Positions 40,692 to 49,870 of a stretch of DNA of 63,691 nucleotides are shown here, piece after piece. Below the pieces are notes generated by a model. That model was given only the letters and a program-made list of their open reading frames with translations. It ran no database searches and was not told where the DNA came from. The stretch comes from Natronomonas aquatica (GTDB lineage Archaea; Halobacteriota; Halobacteria; Halobacteriales; Haloarculaceae). The stretch's first letter is position 1, and the number at the start of each line of letters is the position of its first letter. Both the position numbers and the translations under genes were made by a program. The DNA lies in contig NZ_JAHLKM010000016.1 in the NCBI RefSeq assembly GCF_024449025.1, positions 1 through 63,691 of the forward strand, written 5' to 3'.

Positions 40692-42899
40692 TCAGTCGTC
40701 GGCCGGCGCGGTGTCGGCACCCGACCCGACCGTGCCCGCCGCTGTCGCGTCCTTTGCTTCTAGCGCCTCGACGATCAGTTCGGCGACGTCGACGATCTCG
40801 ATGTCCTCCTCGAAGCCGCCGGTCTTGCGGCCGTCCTCGTACATCGTCATACACATCGGACAGGCGACGACGAACTTCTCGACGGCACCGCCGGCGTCGG
40901 TGTCCTCGAGCGCCTCCCGGAGCCGTTCCTCGCTCGGTTTCTCCTCTTCGTCCATCTCCATCCACAGCCCGCCGCCGCCGCCGCCACAACAGAAGCTGTT
41001 GGCGCGGTTGCGTGGCATCTCGTGGAGTGAACAGCCCGTCGCCCGGACCAACTCGCGAGGGGCCTCGTACTCGTCGTTGTATCGGCCCAGGTGGCAGGGA
41101 TCGTGGTAGGTGACGGTGTACTCGAGTTCGGTGCCCTCGAGGCCGAGGGCGTCTCCCTCGACGAGCTCCTCGACGGCCTGCGTCCAGTGGTACACCTCGA
41201 CGTCGCCGTCCTCGTTCCAGTAGCCGTCGATCTCGAACTCCATCATCGGATCGTCGGCGAACTCCTCGAAGTCGATCTCGGGATATTCGTTTTTGAACGT
41301 GTTGTACGAGTGGGGATCCGTACAGACGATCTTCTCGAAGGAACACTCCGAGAAGGAGTCGACGAGCGTCCCCGCCTGTTCGACGTAGAGGAACTCCTCG
41401 CCGACGCGGCGGATGTCGTTGCCGTCGTAGACCTCGTCGTCGTAGAGGATGCCGACCTCGACGTCGGCGTGCTCGAAGATCCGCGCGAGCGAGCGGGCAA
41501 CCTTCTTGTTGCGGTCGTCGTAGCTCGGGTAGTCGCCGACGTACCACAGGTACTCGACGTCGGTCTCGCGGGCGTCGGCGACGTCGAACGCCAGTTCCTC
41601 GGTCCAGTCGCCACGGGCTCCCGGCGAATCGCCGAAGGTGTTGCCCTTCTGCATGACGTTCTGGAAGACGTCCTGCATGCTCGGCTGGATGTCGCCTTGG
41701 TCTGTGAGCTGTCGGTTCAGCCGGGTGAAGCTCTTGAGGTGTTCGATCTCGACCGGACAGGCGTCCATACAGGCCATACAGGACATACAGGACTCCATCG
41801 TCGTCGCGTCGATGACGCCGCCCCCGTCGGCGACGATGTCTTTCGTCTCGCCGCCCTCCCGTTCGAGCGATTCGCGGTACTGTTTGAGATCGAGAATGAC
41901 GTCCCGCGGGTCGAGGGGCCGCCCGGACGCCTTGGCCGGACAGACGGACGAACAGCGGCCACACTTCGTACAGGCGTCCTGATCGAGCATATCCTTCCAG
42001 GAGAAATCGTCGATCGATTCGGCGTTCGTCGCGTCGAGATCCGAGGGGATCCCAGGCAGCCGCACGCCGGCCTTCTCGTCTCTGGTGACGACGTTCGCAA
42101 ACGAGGAGATCATATGGAAGGGCTTGGCGTACGGGATCACCGCGATAAAGAGGAACGCAAGCAGGGCGTGGGACCACCACGCGATCGGATAGATCGTGGC
42201 CGCGGCGGACGTCCCCACCCCGAGCGCGGCGAGCCCGAGCGCGGTCGCGGTCCCGACGAAGCTCACCGGCTCGACGGTGACGATCGGTTCGGTGCTCCCG
42301 ACGATACGCAGCCCCTCCAGGAGGAAGCCGCCGGCGCCGAGGAGAAACAGCGACCACACGAGGAAATCGTCCTCCCAGTCGGTGTGTTTACCGTGGAGCC
42401 GGTCGGTCCGGGCGACGTAGCGGCGCCACAGGGCGACCGAGAGCCCGACGACGAAGAGCAACCCCAAAGCGTCGGTCACGAGCTGATAGGAGAGATAGAA
42501 GTCGCCGACCCAGAAGGACTGTCGATCACCCATAGCGATGGTGAACACGCGGTACCACTCGTCAATAAAGAGGATCGTGGTGGCGATGAGCAGGGTCAGA
42601 AAACCCCACAGGATGAAGGCGTGCATCAGCCCGCCGACCAGATCGCGGTTGAACTGTTTCTCGTTGGAGGCGACGATCTTCGAGGCGGCGGCGATCCGGC
42701 CGGCCAGCCCATCGAGGCGATCGAACCAGTCGGCCGTCCCGCGGGCGTAGCGGGCGAACCGCTGATACGTCCCGTAGGCGAACACGAACACGGTCACCGT
42801 CGCGAGGAAATAAAAGAGGACCTTCTCCGAGTTGGAGATCAGCCAGAAGGTCTTGCGGGTAGCGCCCTCCGTCGCCTGTATCGGAACCACCGGAAGCAT
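40692..42899 (-). CDS. Membrane-bound heterodisulfide reductase-like Fe-S oxidoreductase
   Basis: 735 residues. The N-terminal 290 carry about six TM helices of a NarI/HdrE-like cytochrome-b-type domain. Then come two 4Fe-4S motifs, CTKCGRCSSVCPAKA (about 308-322) and CMSCMACMDACPV (about 368-380). The C-terminal half has a CCG domain (DPCHLGRY, CCGGGGGGLW, then CPMC). Haloarchaea lack coenzyme M/B, so it probably links a soluble dehydrogenase or electron-transfer flavoprotein to the quinone pool (inference). Confidence 0.9.
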   Translation of the reverse strand: MLPVVPIQATEGATRKTFWLISNSEKVLFYFLATVTVFVFAYGTYQRFARYARGTADWFDRLDGLAGRIAAASKIVASNEKQFNRDLVGGLMHAFILWGFLTLLIATTILFIDEWYRVFTIAMGDRQSFWVGDFYLSYQLVTDALGLLFVVGLSVALWRRYVARTDRLHGKHTDWEDDFLVWSLFLLGAGGFLLEGLRIVGSTEPIVTVEPVSFVGTATALGLAALGVGTSAAATIYPIAWWSHALLAFLFIAVIPYAKPFHMISSFANVVTRDEKAGVRLPGIPSDLDATNAESIDDFSWKDMLDQDACTKCGRCSSVCPAKASGRPLDPRDVILDLKQYRESLEREGGETKDIVADGGGVIDATTMESCMSCMACMDACPVEIEHLKSFTRLNRQLTDQGDIQPSMQDVFQNVMQKGNTFGDSPGARGDWTEELAFDVADARETDVEYLWYVGDYPSYDDRNKKVARSLARIFEHADVEVGILYDDEVYDGNDIRRVGEEFLYVEQAGTLVDSFSECSFEKIVCTDPHSYNTFKNEYPEIDFEEFADDPMMEFEIDGYWNEDGDVEVYHWTQAVEELVEGDALGLEGTELEYTVTYHDPCHLGRYNDEYEAPRELVRATGCSLHEMPRNRANSFCCGGGGGGLWMEMDEEEKPSEERLREALEDTDAGGAVEKFVVACPMCMTMYEDGRKTGGFEEDIEIVDVAELIVEALEAKDATAAGTVGSGADTAPADD

Positions 42900-42965
42900 A
42901 CGGTAATACGGAGGATCGGACCCGCTTAAGTTTTGTTACACGGTGGCACTCCGGAACGGGGCGGA

Positions 42966-43685
42966 TCAGGGGGCCCAGATCGCCCCGTACCCCGCGATAG
43001 CGAGGAAAGCCGTGCCGACGAGGACGGCGGGCACATCGAGCGGCGAAAAGCCGACTTCGGGAAGGGTCGGGTTCCACGAGAAACAGCGGGCCCGCAGCGC
43101 GAGCGAGAAGCGATCGGCCCGATCGAACGCGCGGTTGAACGCGGCGACGACGAGCAGTCCCATCCGCTCGGGGACGGACCGTTCGGTGCCGAGTCTCGCC
43201 CGATAGCCGTCCCGGATCCGCCCGATATCGGCGCGCAGGACCGGCAGGAACCGGAAGACGAACGCGACGCCCATCCCCAGAAACTGGCCGGGGCGTCCCG
43301 GAACCGCCCACTGAATCGCCGCCCGCGAGTCCCGAACCGGCGTCGTTCGGACGTACGCGGCAGCGACCAGAAAGACCAGGAGGGCGCGATAGCCGGCCAA
43401 CGCCGAGGGAATCGCGTCCTCGGGGACGAACCACGCACCCCACGCGAACCCCCCGAGCAGCGGCGCGGCGAAAAGAAACGGAAAGACGAAGCGGAACTCC
43501 CACAGCACCCGGTGGGGTGCGGTCCGGGCGACGGCGAGGAGACCGAACGCGACGGCGGTCAGCGCCGCCAGCCCGCGCGGCGTCGTATAGACGAAGGCGA
43601 CGGCCGCGAATCCCCCCTGGACGAGGAGCTTCGAGCGCGGATCGAGATGGTGGGCGACCGAGTCGCCGGGCTCGTAGCTCAACAC
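42966..43685 (-). CDS. bioN: Energy-coupling factor transporter, transmembrane subunit EcfT (BioN-type)
   Basis: 239 residues from GTG 43685 (LSYEPGDSVAHHLDPRSKLL is the typical EcfT start). Five to six TM helices are visible. The coupling motifs appear as RGTRSV-like AARG: here RAAIQW and RARCF in the C-terminal cytoplasmic part. The start overlaps the ecfA stop by 7 nt. It forms the core of the vitamin ECF transporter with the ATPase and BioY. The open frame upstream of the GTG is noise in ecfA. Confidence 0.88.
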   Translation of the reverse strand: MLSYEPGDSVAHHLDPRSKLLVQGGFAAVAFVYTTPRGLAALTAVAFGLLAVARTAPHRVLWEFRFVFPFLFAAPLLGGFAWGAWFVPEDAIPSALAGYRALLVFLVAAAYVRTTPVRDSRAAIQWAVPGRPGQFLGMGVAFVFRFLPVLRADIGRIRDGYRARLGTERSVPERMGLLVVAAFNRAFDRADRFSLALRARCFSWNPTLPEVGFSPLDVPAVLVGTAFLAIAGYGAIWAP

Positions 43686-44377
43686 GGCCGGACGCCGAGC
43701 GATTCCAGCCGCGGGGCGACCGCCCCGGGCGGCCCGTCGAAGGCGACCGTTCCCGAAGCGAGCGCGACGATCCGGTCGACCCGCTCGAGCAGTCCCCGGA
43801 GGTCGTGGGTGACGATCACGAGACTCGTCCCGTCGGCCGAGAGGGCCTCGAGGCGTTCGAGTACCGTCCGCCGCGAGGGCCAATCGAGCCCCGAGAAGGG
43901 CTCATCGAGAACGAGGTGGGCCGGTTCCATGGCGAGCGCCCCGGCGATCGCGACCCGAGCCTGCTGGCCGCCGGAGAGCCGATCGATGCGGCGCTGTCGG
44001 TGGGTCGTCATCCCGACGGCTTCGAGGGCAGCCGTCACTCGCCGGTCGATCTCGGCGCGATCGAGGCCGAGATTCTCCGGACCGAAGGCGACGTCGGCCT
44101 CGACGGTCGCGGCGACGAAACAGTCCCGGGGGTTCTGAAAGACCATCCCGACGGACGTGCGCGCGGCGACCGGGTTCTCCGGAACGGAGGCTCCATCGAC
44201 CGTTACGGACCCCTCGTCCGGGTCGAGGAGCCCGTTCAGATGCCGGACGAGCGTCGTCTTCCCCGACCCGTTCGGGCCGACGAGCGCGAGGAACTCGCCG
44301 TCGTCGACCCGGAGCGAAACGCCATCGAGGGCGGTCGTCTCCCCGCGTTCGTGGACCACATTTTGGACGGCGATCAT
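43679..44377 (-). CDS. bioM: Energy-coupling factor ATPase (BioM-type)
   Basis: 232 residues. Walker A GPNGSGKTT (34-42), Q-loop FQNPRDCF, signature LSGGQQARVAIAGAL (134-148) and Walker B HLVLDEPFSGLD are complete. It is the single ATPase of the biotin ECF system. ATG 44377 overlaps the bioY stop by 4 nt. The order bioY-bioM-bioN, all coupled, is the standard bioMNY set. Confidence 0.92.
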   Translation of the reverse strand: MIAVQNVVHERGETTALDGVSLRVDDGEFLALVGPNGSGKTTLVRHLNGLLDPDEGSVTVDGASVPENPVAARTSVGMVFQNPRDCFVAATVEADVAFGPENLGLDRAEIDRRVTAALEAVGMTTHRQRRIDRLSGGQQARVAIAGALAMEPAHLVLDEPFSGLDWPSRRTVLERLEALSADGTSLVIVTHDLRGLLERVDRIVALASGTVAFDGPPGAVAPRLESLGVRPC

Positions 44378-44958
44378 GCGGCCCGGATCGCGTCGCTCCG
44401 GACGATCCCGATCGCCGCCGTCATCTTCGCCGCCTCGGCGGGGACGAACACGACGGCGCCGGTGACGACGGCCGTCCTGAGGGTCATCTCGAGGTTCCAC
44501 CACAGAAACGGGACGCCGATCCCGTAGATGACGGCCACACCGAGGACCATCCCGCCGACGAGCCGGGCGACGGACGCCTCCGCGAGCGATCGGAGTTCGA
44601 GCCCGCCGTGGGCGACGGCGCCGACCGCAAGCGCCGCGAGCGGATACGAGAACAGATAACCGCCGGTCGGCCCGAGCAACACGCCGAGACCGGCGCCGCC
44701 GTTCGAGAAGACGGGCGCGCCGAGCGCGCCGGCCAGCAGGTACAGCACCATCGCCGCCGCGCCCCACAGCGGGCCGAGAAACAGCCCGGCCAGAAAGACG
44801 CCGAGGACCTGCAGCGTCACCGGCGCCGGCGAGAGCGGATACGGAAACGCGACGTACGCGAACGCGCCCATGAGCGCCGCGAAAAGCGCGGCACGCGCGA
44901 TGTTCAGGGTCGTTTCGTCGCCGACGAGATCGACCTCCGCCGCTGTCGAGTTGCTCAT
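44374..44958 (-). CDS. bioY: Biotin transporter substrate-binding subunit BioY
   Basis: 194 residues, about six TM helices. PLSPAPVTLQVLGVFLAGLF (43-62) and LGPTGGYLFSYPLAAL (95-110) are BioY landmarks that shape the biotin site. First gene of the operon. Its promoter contains an inverted repeat resembling the BirA box, so biotin repression is predicted. The N-terminal 20 residues are polar and variable. Confidence 0.93.
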   Translation of the reverse strand: MSNSTAAEVDLVGDETTLNIARAALFAALMGAFAYVAFPYPLSPAPVTLQVLGVFLAGLFLGPLWGAAAMVLYLLAGALGAPVFSNGGAGLGVLLGPTGGYLFSYPLAALAVGAVAHGGLELRSLAEASVARLVGGMVLGVAVIYGIGVPFLWWNLEMTLRTAVVTGAVVFVPAEAAKMTAAIGIVRSDAIRAA

Positions 44959-44970
44959 GGGTGGCGATGT

Positions 44971-45002
44971 TCGTCAACTCCAATTACCTTATCGGTTGAC
45001 GG
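44971..45002 (-). promoter_or_regulatory. BirA-box-like operator over the bioY promoter
   Basis: CGTCAAC (44972-44978) and GTTGACG (44995-45001) form a 7-bp inverted repeat with a 16-nt spacer. The geometry and core (GTCAAC-N16-GTTGAC) match the bacterial/archaeal BirA box, TTGTAAAC-N(14-16)-GTTTACAA. A TATA-like GATAAGGTAATT lies in the spacer, 14-43 nt before the ATG, so binding would block the promoter. Biotin repression is an inference. Confidence 0.6.
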
Positions 45003-45080
45003 ACGTTGTTCGTGACGGGCGAGCGTCCGCCCCGATCGGAGACGGCGCCCGGCGGCAAGGCGGCGAGGACCAGGGAGTTT

Positions 45081-45136
45081 ATTCGGGCTAATTCGGGCTA
45101 ATTCGGATTCAGCGGCGTTCAAACGTCGATATTCGG
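45081..45136. repeat. Phased ATTCGG repeats (10-bp spacing)
   Basis: The unit ATTCGGGCTA is present twice in tandem (45081-45100) followed by ATTCGG at 45101 and again at 45131, all offset by multiples of 10 bp, one helical turn. They precede a TATA-like TTTATC (45154-45159) and the ATG at 45188, so a cooperative DNA-binding protein is possible. Confidence 0.45.
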
Positions 45137-45187
45137 ATCCGGCGTTACCCTCCTTTATCCGGATAGCTCTCCGTAGGATCGGATACG

Positions 45188-45634
45188 ATGATACCGAAAC
45201 GACTCATCACGGTTGCGCTGGCAACGATGCTCCTGATCGGCGGCGTGGCGGCGGTCGGTGCCGCCAGCCCGGCCGACCGGGCCGCCGAGGAGGCAACGGA
45301 CGCACACGACGGAACAGTTCCGGACGAAACGGACCGGAACAACGAAGCCAACGAAACCGACAGACAGAACGATCGCGGCGAAAGCGCCGAAGACGCCGGC
45401 GAGCGGGGAGATAACGCAGAAAGTGTCGGACCGAGCGACGGGCTCCCCGAGCAGGTCCCCGATCACGTGAGCGAGATCCACGAAACGATCGATTCGTTCC
45501 TCGGGGGCTCTATCGACGATCTCGGCGAGTCGCTGAGCGACCGCAGCTCGGACGAGAAAGCGGACGACGGTGTTGCCGACGGGAGCGATGAGGCCTCCGA
45601 AAACAGCGAAACGACCGCTTCACAACCGTATTAA
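45188..45634 (+). CDS. Secreted acidic low-complexity protein
   Basis: 148 residues. Residues 1-26 are a Sec-type signal peptide (KRLITVALATMLLIGGVAAV, cleavage after GAA). The mature protein is nearly all Asp, Glu, Asn, Gly and Ser, with one short helix (SEIHETIDSFLGGSIDDLGE). No fold or motif is recognised. TATA TTTATC about 30 nt upstream and phased ATTCGG sites suggest specific regulation. It heads a group of exported proteins. Confidence 0.7.
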   Translation: MIPKRLITVALATMLLIGGVAAVGAASPADRAAEEATDAHDGTVPDETDRNNEANETDRQNDRGESAEDAGERGDNAESVGPSDGLPEQVPDHVSEIHETIDSFLGGSIDDLGESLSDRSSDEKADDGVADGSDEASENSETTASQPY

Positions 45635-45685
45635 GTGTACAGCACATAATTATAATATATAATCATAATTGATAATACGATAGCC

Positions 45686-46246
45686 ATGGATAGACGTACG
45701 TATCTCGCAGCAACGGGTGCGGCGACGGCGGGGATGGTCGGCCTCGCCGGCTGTAGCGGCGACGGGTCGACCGGGACGCTCGCGACACAGGTGACCGATC
45801 AGCCCGGCGACATCGCGGACTTCGAGTCGTGTGTCGTCACCGTCGTCGGCATGTGGCTCGGCCCCGAGAGCGCCGAGGCCGGCGACAGCGAGGACGAAGA
45901 ACCCAGCGAGCGCGAGTACTACGAGTACGACGAGCCCCAGGAGGCCGACCTCGTCGACCTGCAGGGCGACTCGACACAGCTGGTCGACGAACGGGATCTG
46001 GACGCCGCCACCTACGAGTTCCTGCAGCTGGATACGGACGGCGTCGACGCCGCGCTTGACGGCGGCGAATCAGTGACCGTCGAAGTGCCGGGCGAGGCGC
46101 CGCTGACGTTCAACGAGGCGTTCGACATCCGCGAAGGGAGCCGTACTGTGTTCACTGGCGACTTCACTCCCGTTAAGCGAGGGCAGTCCGGGTCGTACGT
46201 CCTCCAGCCGGTGGCGGACGGGATCACGGTCGAGTACGAAGAATAA
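45686..46246 (+). CDS. Tat lipoprotein with DUF4382-like domain
   Basis: 186 residues. DRRTYLAATGAATAGMVGLAGC has the twin-arginine motif and lipobox (LAGC, Cys23). The mature part, GTLATQVTDQPGDIADFESC onward, matches the DUF4382 pattern (beta-sandwich surface domain); EREYYEYDEPQEADLVDLQG is the usual middle. AT-rich promoter sequence (ATTATAATATATAATCATAA) precedes it. It is followed after 17 nt by the next exported-protein gene. Confidence 0.82.
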   Translation: MDRRTYLAATGAATAGMVGLAGCSGDGSTGTLATQVTDQPGDIADFESCVVTVVGMWLGPESAEAGDSEDEEPSEREYYEYDEPQEADLVDLQGDSTQLVDERDLDAATYEFLQLDTDGVDAALDGGESVTVEVPGEAPLTFNEAFDIREGSRTVFTGDFTPVKRGQSGSYVLQPVADGITVEYEE

Positions 46247-46263
46247 CACATTCGATACGAGTT

Positions 46264-46791
46264 ATGAACACGAACTATCTGATCGGCGGTTTGCTCGTCG
46301 TCCTCGTCGCCTCCGTCCTCGGGGTGGCGCTCTATGCCGGTATGGGGCCGGCCCCCGGCGGGGGTTCGGGCGAAGAGATCGAAGAGTTCCCCACCGAAGG
46401 GGACGCCGACGACGGGACGGACGCGACGCTCTCAGACGACACTGAGCCGTTCTCGTTCACGATAGACGACATCGAGGAGTGCGGGGAGACCTGCCGGGAC
46501 GTTACCGCGACGCTCGACAACAACCAAAACGGGACCGCGACCGACGTCACCGTGTACATCCGGATCTTCGCGGGAGAAGGCAACACCGAGACGGGTGACG
46601 TCGTCTGGGAGGACATCGAAGACGTCGGCGAGATGGACGCCGGTGGCACCCACACGACGACGAAACGCGTCGAACTCTCGCTTCAGGACGGGCGGAGCGT
46701 CGAGCGAAACAACGGGTGGATCACCATCCTCACGACCGTCGAATCGGACGACACGACGGTCACGTTCCAAGAGAGCAGACAGGTGGCGTAG
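46264..46791 (+). CDS. Membrane-anchored extracellular protein, CARDB-like beta domain
   Basis: 175 residues. A single N-terminal hydrophobic segment (5-27, LIGGLLVVLVASVLGVALYA) anchors the protein; a proline/glycine and acidic linker follows (28-60). The remainder is a beta-sandwich with CGETC near 73 and YIRIFAGEGNTETGDVVWED, resembling a CARDB/FxLYD-type fold. Gap of 17 nt to the upstream lipoprotein gene suggests co-transcription. No function known. Confidence 0.72.
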   Translation: MNTNYLIGGLLVVLVASVLGVALYAGMGPAPGGGSGEEIEEFPTEGDADDGTDATLSDDTEPFSFTIDDIEECGETCRDVTATLDNNQNGTATDVTVYIRIFAGEGNTETGDVVWEDIEDVGEMDAGGTHTTTKRVELSLQDGRSVERNNGWITILTTVESDDTTVTFQESRQVA

Positions 46792-46877
46792 CGCGATGCG
46801 CACGCGTCCACGCCGTGAGACCGGTCGAACCGCTCCCCTTACCCGGGCAGAAACGAAAGAGAAGGGAGACAGAGAGC

Positions 46878-49001
46878 ATGCCGGCTGAATTCCCGACCGC
46901 CATCGACCGCCGAACCTACCTCGGTTCCCTCGCCGCGATCGGGGCCGCATCGACCGCCGGCTGTTCGTTCCTCGACGCCGACGAGGACAGCCCGACGACG
47001 ACGCTCGAGGGGGACGAGGCACGCGAACTCGCCGAACGGTTCGCACCTTCGATCTATTTCGACACCCACGAGCAGTGGTTTCCTACCGATCCGCGCCCCT
47101 ACGAGACCGACGATGACGGCGCAACCGTCGTCGACGGGTTCGACGCGTTCGACGGCTATTCGGACCGTTACGACGACCCGGACACGCCGCCGAACCCGAC
47201 CGTCTTCTATCACGCCGTCGAGTACGAGGCGTCGCCGCTGGCGGTCGTCCAGTTCTGGCAGTACTCGGCGTTCGATCAGTTCACCACGAACTTCCACTGG
47301 CACGACTGGGAAGTGCTTCACGTCTTCGTCGACACCGAGACCGAGGATCCGCAACTCTACGTCGCGAGTTCCCACTCCCGGAAGGTTCCAAACAACGAGT
47401 TTCTCGATCCCGATCCGGACCGGATCCCGGCGTTGCTCGTCGAGTTGGGATCACACTCGAACACGCTCTCGGTCAACGACCAGCGCGAGCAGTTCCAGCG
47501 GCTTCCGCTCGACGACGTGCTGCCCGACATTACCAACGGGGTGTTCGACGGTATCGACTCACTGGCGGAACTGCCGATCGCCTACGGCCTCCCCCGCGAC
47601 GAAGGGGGCCGGTTCCCCTTCGTGCTCCCGGAACTCGACGGGGCGCCGGTCTACGAGCACGACCGGCTCCCCTCGGTCGACCGGACGGATCTCGTCGACG
47701 AATCGCTGGTCGTTCGATCCTTCGAGGCGCTTTCGTCGCCACCGACGGATCTGCCCGAGCGGGAATCGGGTATCGTCTTCGACCACACCGCCCGCAGCTC
47801 CCCGGGGATGGACGTGGGGTACGATCTGGTACCGTCGGAGGAACTCGAACACATCGAGGACTTCACCGGGCCGCAGTTGAGCTTCGAGTTCGCCGTCCCC
47901 GGGTTCGTCGAGGACGCCGTCTCGGGTCACATCACGACGACCAGCGTCCCCTGGCGGACCCCGCGGTACGAGAACCCGGCGGCGGACATCTCGGATCCGA
48001 ACCACCGGGCTGAACTGGCCCAGCGGTACGAAGCGATCGGCGAACCGGGGGCCGTCGGCACGGTCGTCGCGTCGATCACCGAAGCGGTCACCACGGACGA
48101 GGCGCCGGAGGACGAGGGGCTCACCACGGGTGAATCTACCGTCGAAAGCGTCGCGCTGCTGGAGAGCGATCCGGAAGCAGTGCCGACGTTCGGCGGCGGG
48201 GTTACGGTCCTACAGAACGTTCCCGAGGACGACCACCAGCTGACGGTGAACGGGCCCGGTGTCGCCCCCCACAGCGAGTCGGTCTCGGTCGAGGGCAACG
48301 ATGAACTGACGCCGGCCGGCGTCGACGGGGAGATCCCGCTTGTCGCCAACGAAAGTGCGACCCGACTCGAGGTCGACCCCGCCGACGCCGACAGCGAACT
48401 CACCGGCCTCGCCGTCGAGGACGATTTCGCCGGCCGTCTCTACGACGCGCCGCTTTCCGAACCCGACGCAGTCTACGTCCATCGCGGCGGGGCCTACACG
48501 ACCGAGGTCCGGGACACGGACGGCGAGATCGGCGCGGTTCGCGTCAATCCCGACTCGACGGAGCCGGTTCGGATCGACCAGCCGAAAACGGGGAAAGCAT
48601 CGCTGGCGACGTATCTCGCGACCGTCACCGAGGAGACGGCGGCGACCGTCGGCGAGTCCTCGGACGACGGGACCGAAGAGGAGGGTGACGACGACGACCG
48701 CCCGACCGGGGACGACAGTTCCGGGGGCGACGGCGGCTCCGAGAACGCGGTCGAAGGCCTCCAGCGGGCGCTTACCGCTGTGGCTGAATCCGCACGACGG
48801 GCCGCCGAACGCGCCGAGGCCGGCGATCGGGGGAACGCCGACGCGGCGCTCGATGCCGTCTCGACGCGACTCGAACGGGTCAGCGAACGGCTCTCGGAGG
48901 CCCGGGGGACGCTTCCCGACGAAATCGGGCGGGCGAGCGATCGCCGCCTCGAGCAGGCCAGACGTCGCACCGAACAGGCGAAAGCCGCAGAGAAGCTGTA
49001 A
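46878..49001 (+). CDS. Large Tat lipoprotein with HDWE (Vps62/NPP1-like) domain and C-terminal helical bundle
   Basis: 707 residues from ATG 46878. TAIDRRTYLGSLAAIGAASTAGC is a Tat lipoprotein signal. Residues about 50-390 form a domain with RFAPSIYFDTHEQWFPTDPR and FHWHDWEVLHVFVD near 145; the HDWE core recalls necrosis-inducing (NPP1) and Vps62-type proteins, where the site binds metal. Residues about 480-600 are beta-rich; after an acidic linker (605-635) comes an Ala/Glu/Arg helical tail (640-707). It is the last of a row of exported proteins. No function is known. Confidence 0.75.
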   Translation: MPAEFPTAIDRRTYLGSLAAIGAASTAGCSFLDADEDSPTTTLEGDEARELAERFAPSIYFDTHEQWFPTDPRPYETDDDGATVVDGFDAFDGYSDRYDDPDTPPNPTVFYHAVEYEASPLAVVQFWQYSAFDQFTTNFHWHDWEVLHVFVDTETEDPQLYVASSHSRKVPNNEFLDPDPDRIPALLVELGSHSNTLSVNDQREQFQRLPLDDVLPDITNGVFDGIDSLAELPIAYGLPRDEGGRFPFVLPELDGAPVYEHDRLPSVDRTDLVDESLVVRSFEALSSPPTDLPERESGIVFDHTARSSPGMDVGYDLVPSEELEHIEDFTGPQLSFEFAVPGFVEDAVSGHITTTSVPWRTPRYENPAADISDPNHRAELAQRYEAIGEPGAVGTVVASITEAVTTDEAPEDEGLTTGESTVESVALLESDPEAVPTFGGGVTVLQNVPEDDHQLTVNGPGVAPHSESVSVEGNDELTPAGVDGEIPLVANESATRLEVDPADADSELTGLAVEDDFAGRLYDAPLSEPDAVYVHRGGAYTTEVRDTDGEIGAVRVNPDSTEPVRIDQPKTGKASLATYLATVTEETAATVGESSDDGTEEEGDDDDRPTGDDSSGGDGGSENAVEGLQRALTAVAESARRAAERAEAGDRGNADAALDAVSTRLERVSERLSEARGTLPDEIGRASDRRLEQARRRTEQAKAAEKL

Positions 49002-49126
49002 TTACGTTGTGCACGATATAATGCGCGTTTTGGACTGTCTCAGATCGAACCCAGCGAGGCTTCAATCAAAACCTGCCGTTCCTCAATGAGTGCGATTCAG
49101 TCTCCGTATCAATCTGTGTGCTCAAC

Positions 49127-49336
49127 TCAGTAACCACCCCCATCGTCGAAACACCGACCGCATTTCGTGGTCGTTGTGGTCGCGACCAGCCCCTCGATTT
49201 CTGTTTGACGGAGCTGGTCCTCTGGAACGTTATACGTGATCCCACAGGGGGTCTGGAAGGCCACTGTGCCAGGCTCTTTTTTATGAACCGTGTTCGTCGC
49301 CTCGTTCAGAATCCCATCCATATTGGGGATACCCAA
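49127..49336 (-). CDS. Small conserved haloarchaeal protein ending CGRCFDDGGGY
   Basis: 69 residues with NTVHKKEPGTVAFQTPCGITYN and the end TKCGRCFDDGGGY. The three cysteines (PCG, KCGRC) suggest a zinc site. I have seen this C-terminus in other haloarchaeal hypotheticals but know of no function. It lies at the left border of the accessory region. Confidence 0.65.
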   Translation of the reverse strand: MGIPNMDGILNEATNTVHKKEPGTVAFQTPCGITYNVPEDQLRQTEIEGLVATTTTTKCGRCFDDGGGY

Positions 49337-49536
49337 TCGAAATCTATAGCTTATTCACTTGATGAATCAGGGCGCATAAACGTGTCTGACCGAAGCTCGA
49401 TACCTACGCTCTTTCCCAGTTACTCAGCTGCTGAGCAGTTATAGAGCTCCCGGGTCGTTTCGCAACGCACGTGCCCCGTATTGATTCATCGGGGCTTTCT
49501 CGGATGCCACACGCGCCCGAGGCTGTTTACGGAAGT

Positions 49537-49570
49537 TCGAGGAGAAAGCCTCGCGCTTCAGTGCGGGGAT
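49537..49570 (+). mobile_element. IS200/IS605 right-end-like hairpin (scar C)
   Basis: The first 25 bases are identical to 39890-39914 (hairpin CGAGG-AGAAAG-CCTCG and CGCGCTTCAG), after which it diverges (TGCGGGGATGAA). An identical sequence 9.6 kb away in the same orientation marks a dispersed family. Confidence 0.5.
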
Positions 49571-49870
49571 GAATCCGACAACCCCTCTACACGCTACCCT
49601 CTCTGTTCTGAACGGATGTTTTAAGCAAGTAATTACCGTACTGATAGATAACCGAGGCGGCCTGTCCGCCCACCTAATTGGACACTATCGGGATTCGTTG
49701 ATTCCACGCAGAAAGCATCCTTTCTGTTGTGGATTTCGGGATGCAGGCAGGAAAAGTATCTCTGATTCCCATACCGGGATAGGAGTAACGGCTGGTTGGC
49801 ACAGCCAGTAGCCGTCTCTCGAGGCGTCTACAAACCGTAAACATTCCAAACCAGCGGCGCAGTGCCGTGG

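Noticed and set aside
41091-42929. 612-aa plus-strand open frame
   Set aside because: It lies opposite the Hdr-like gene, whose Fe-S and membrane motifs are clear; GC-rich haloarchaeal genes often leave long open antisense frames.
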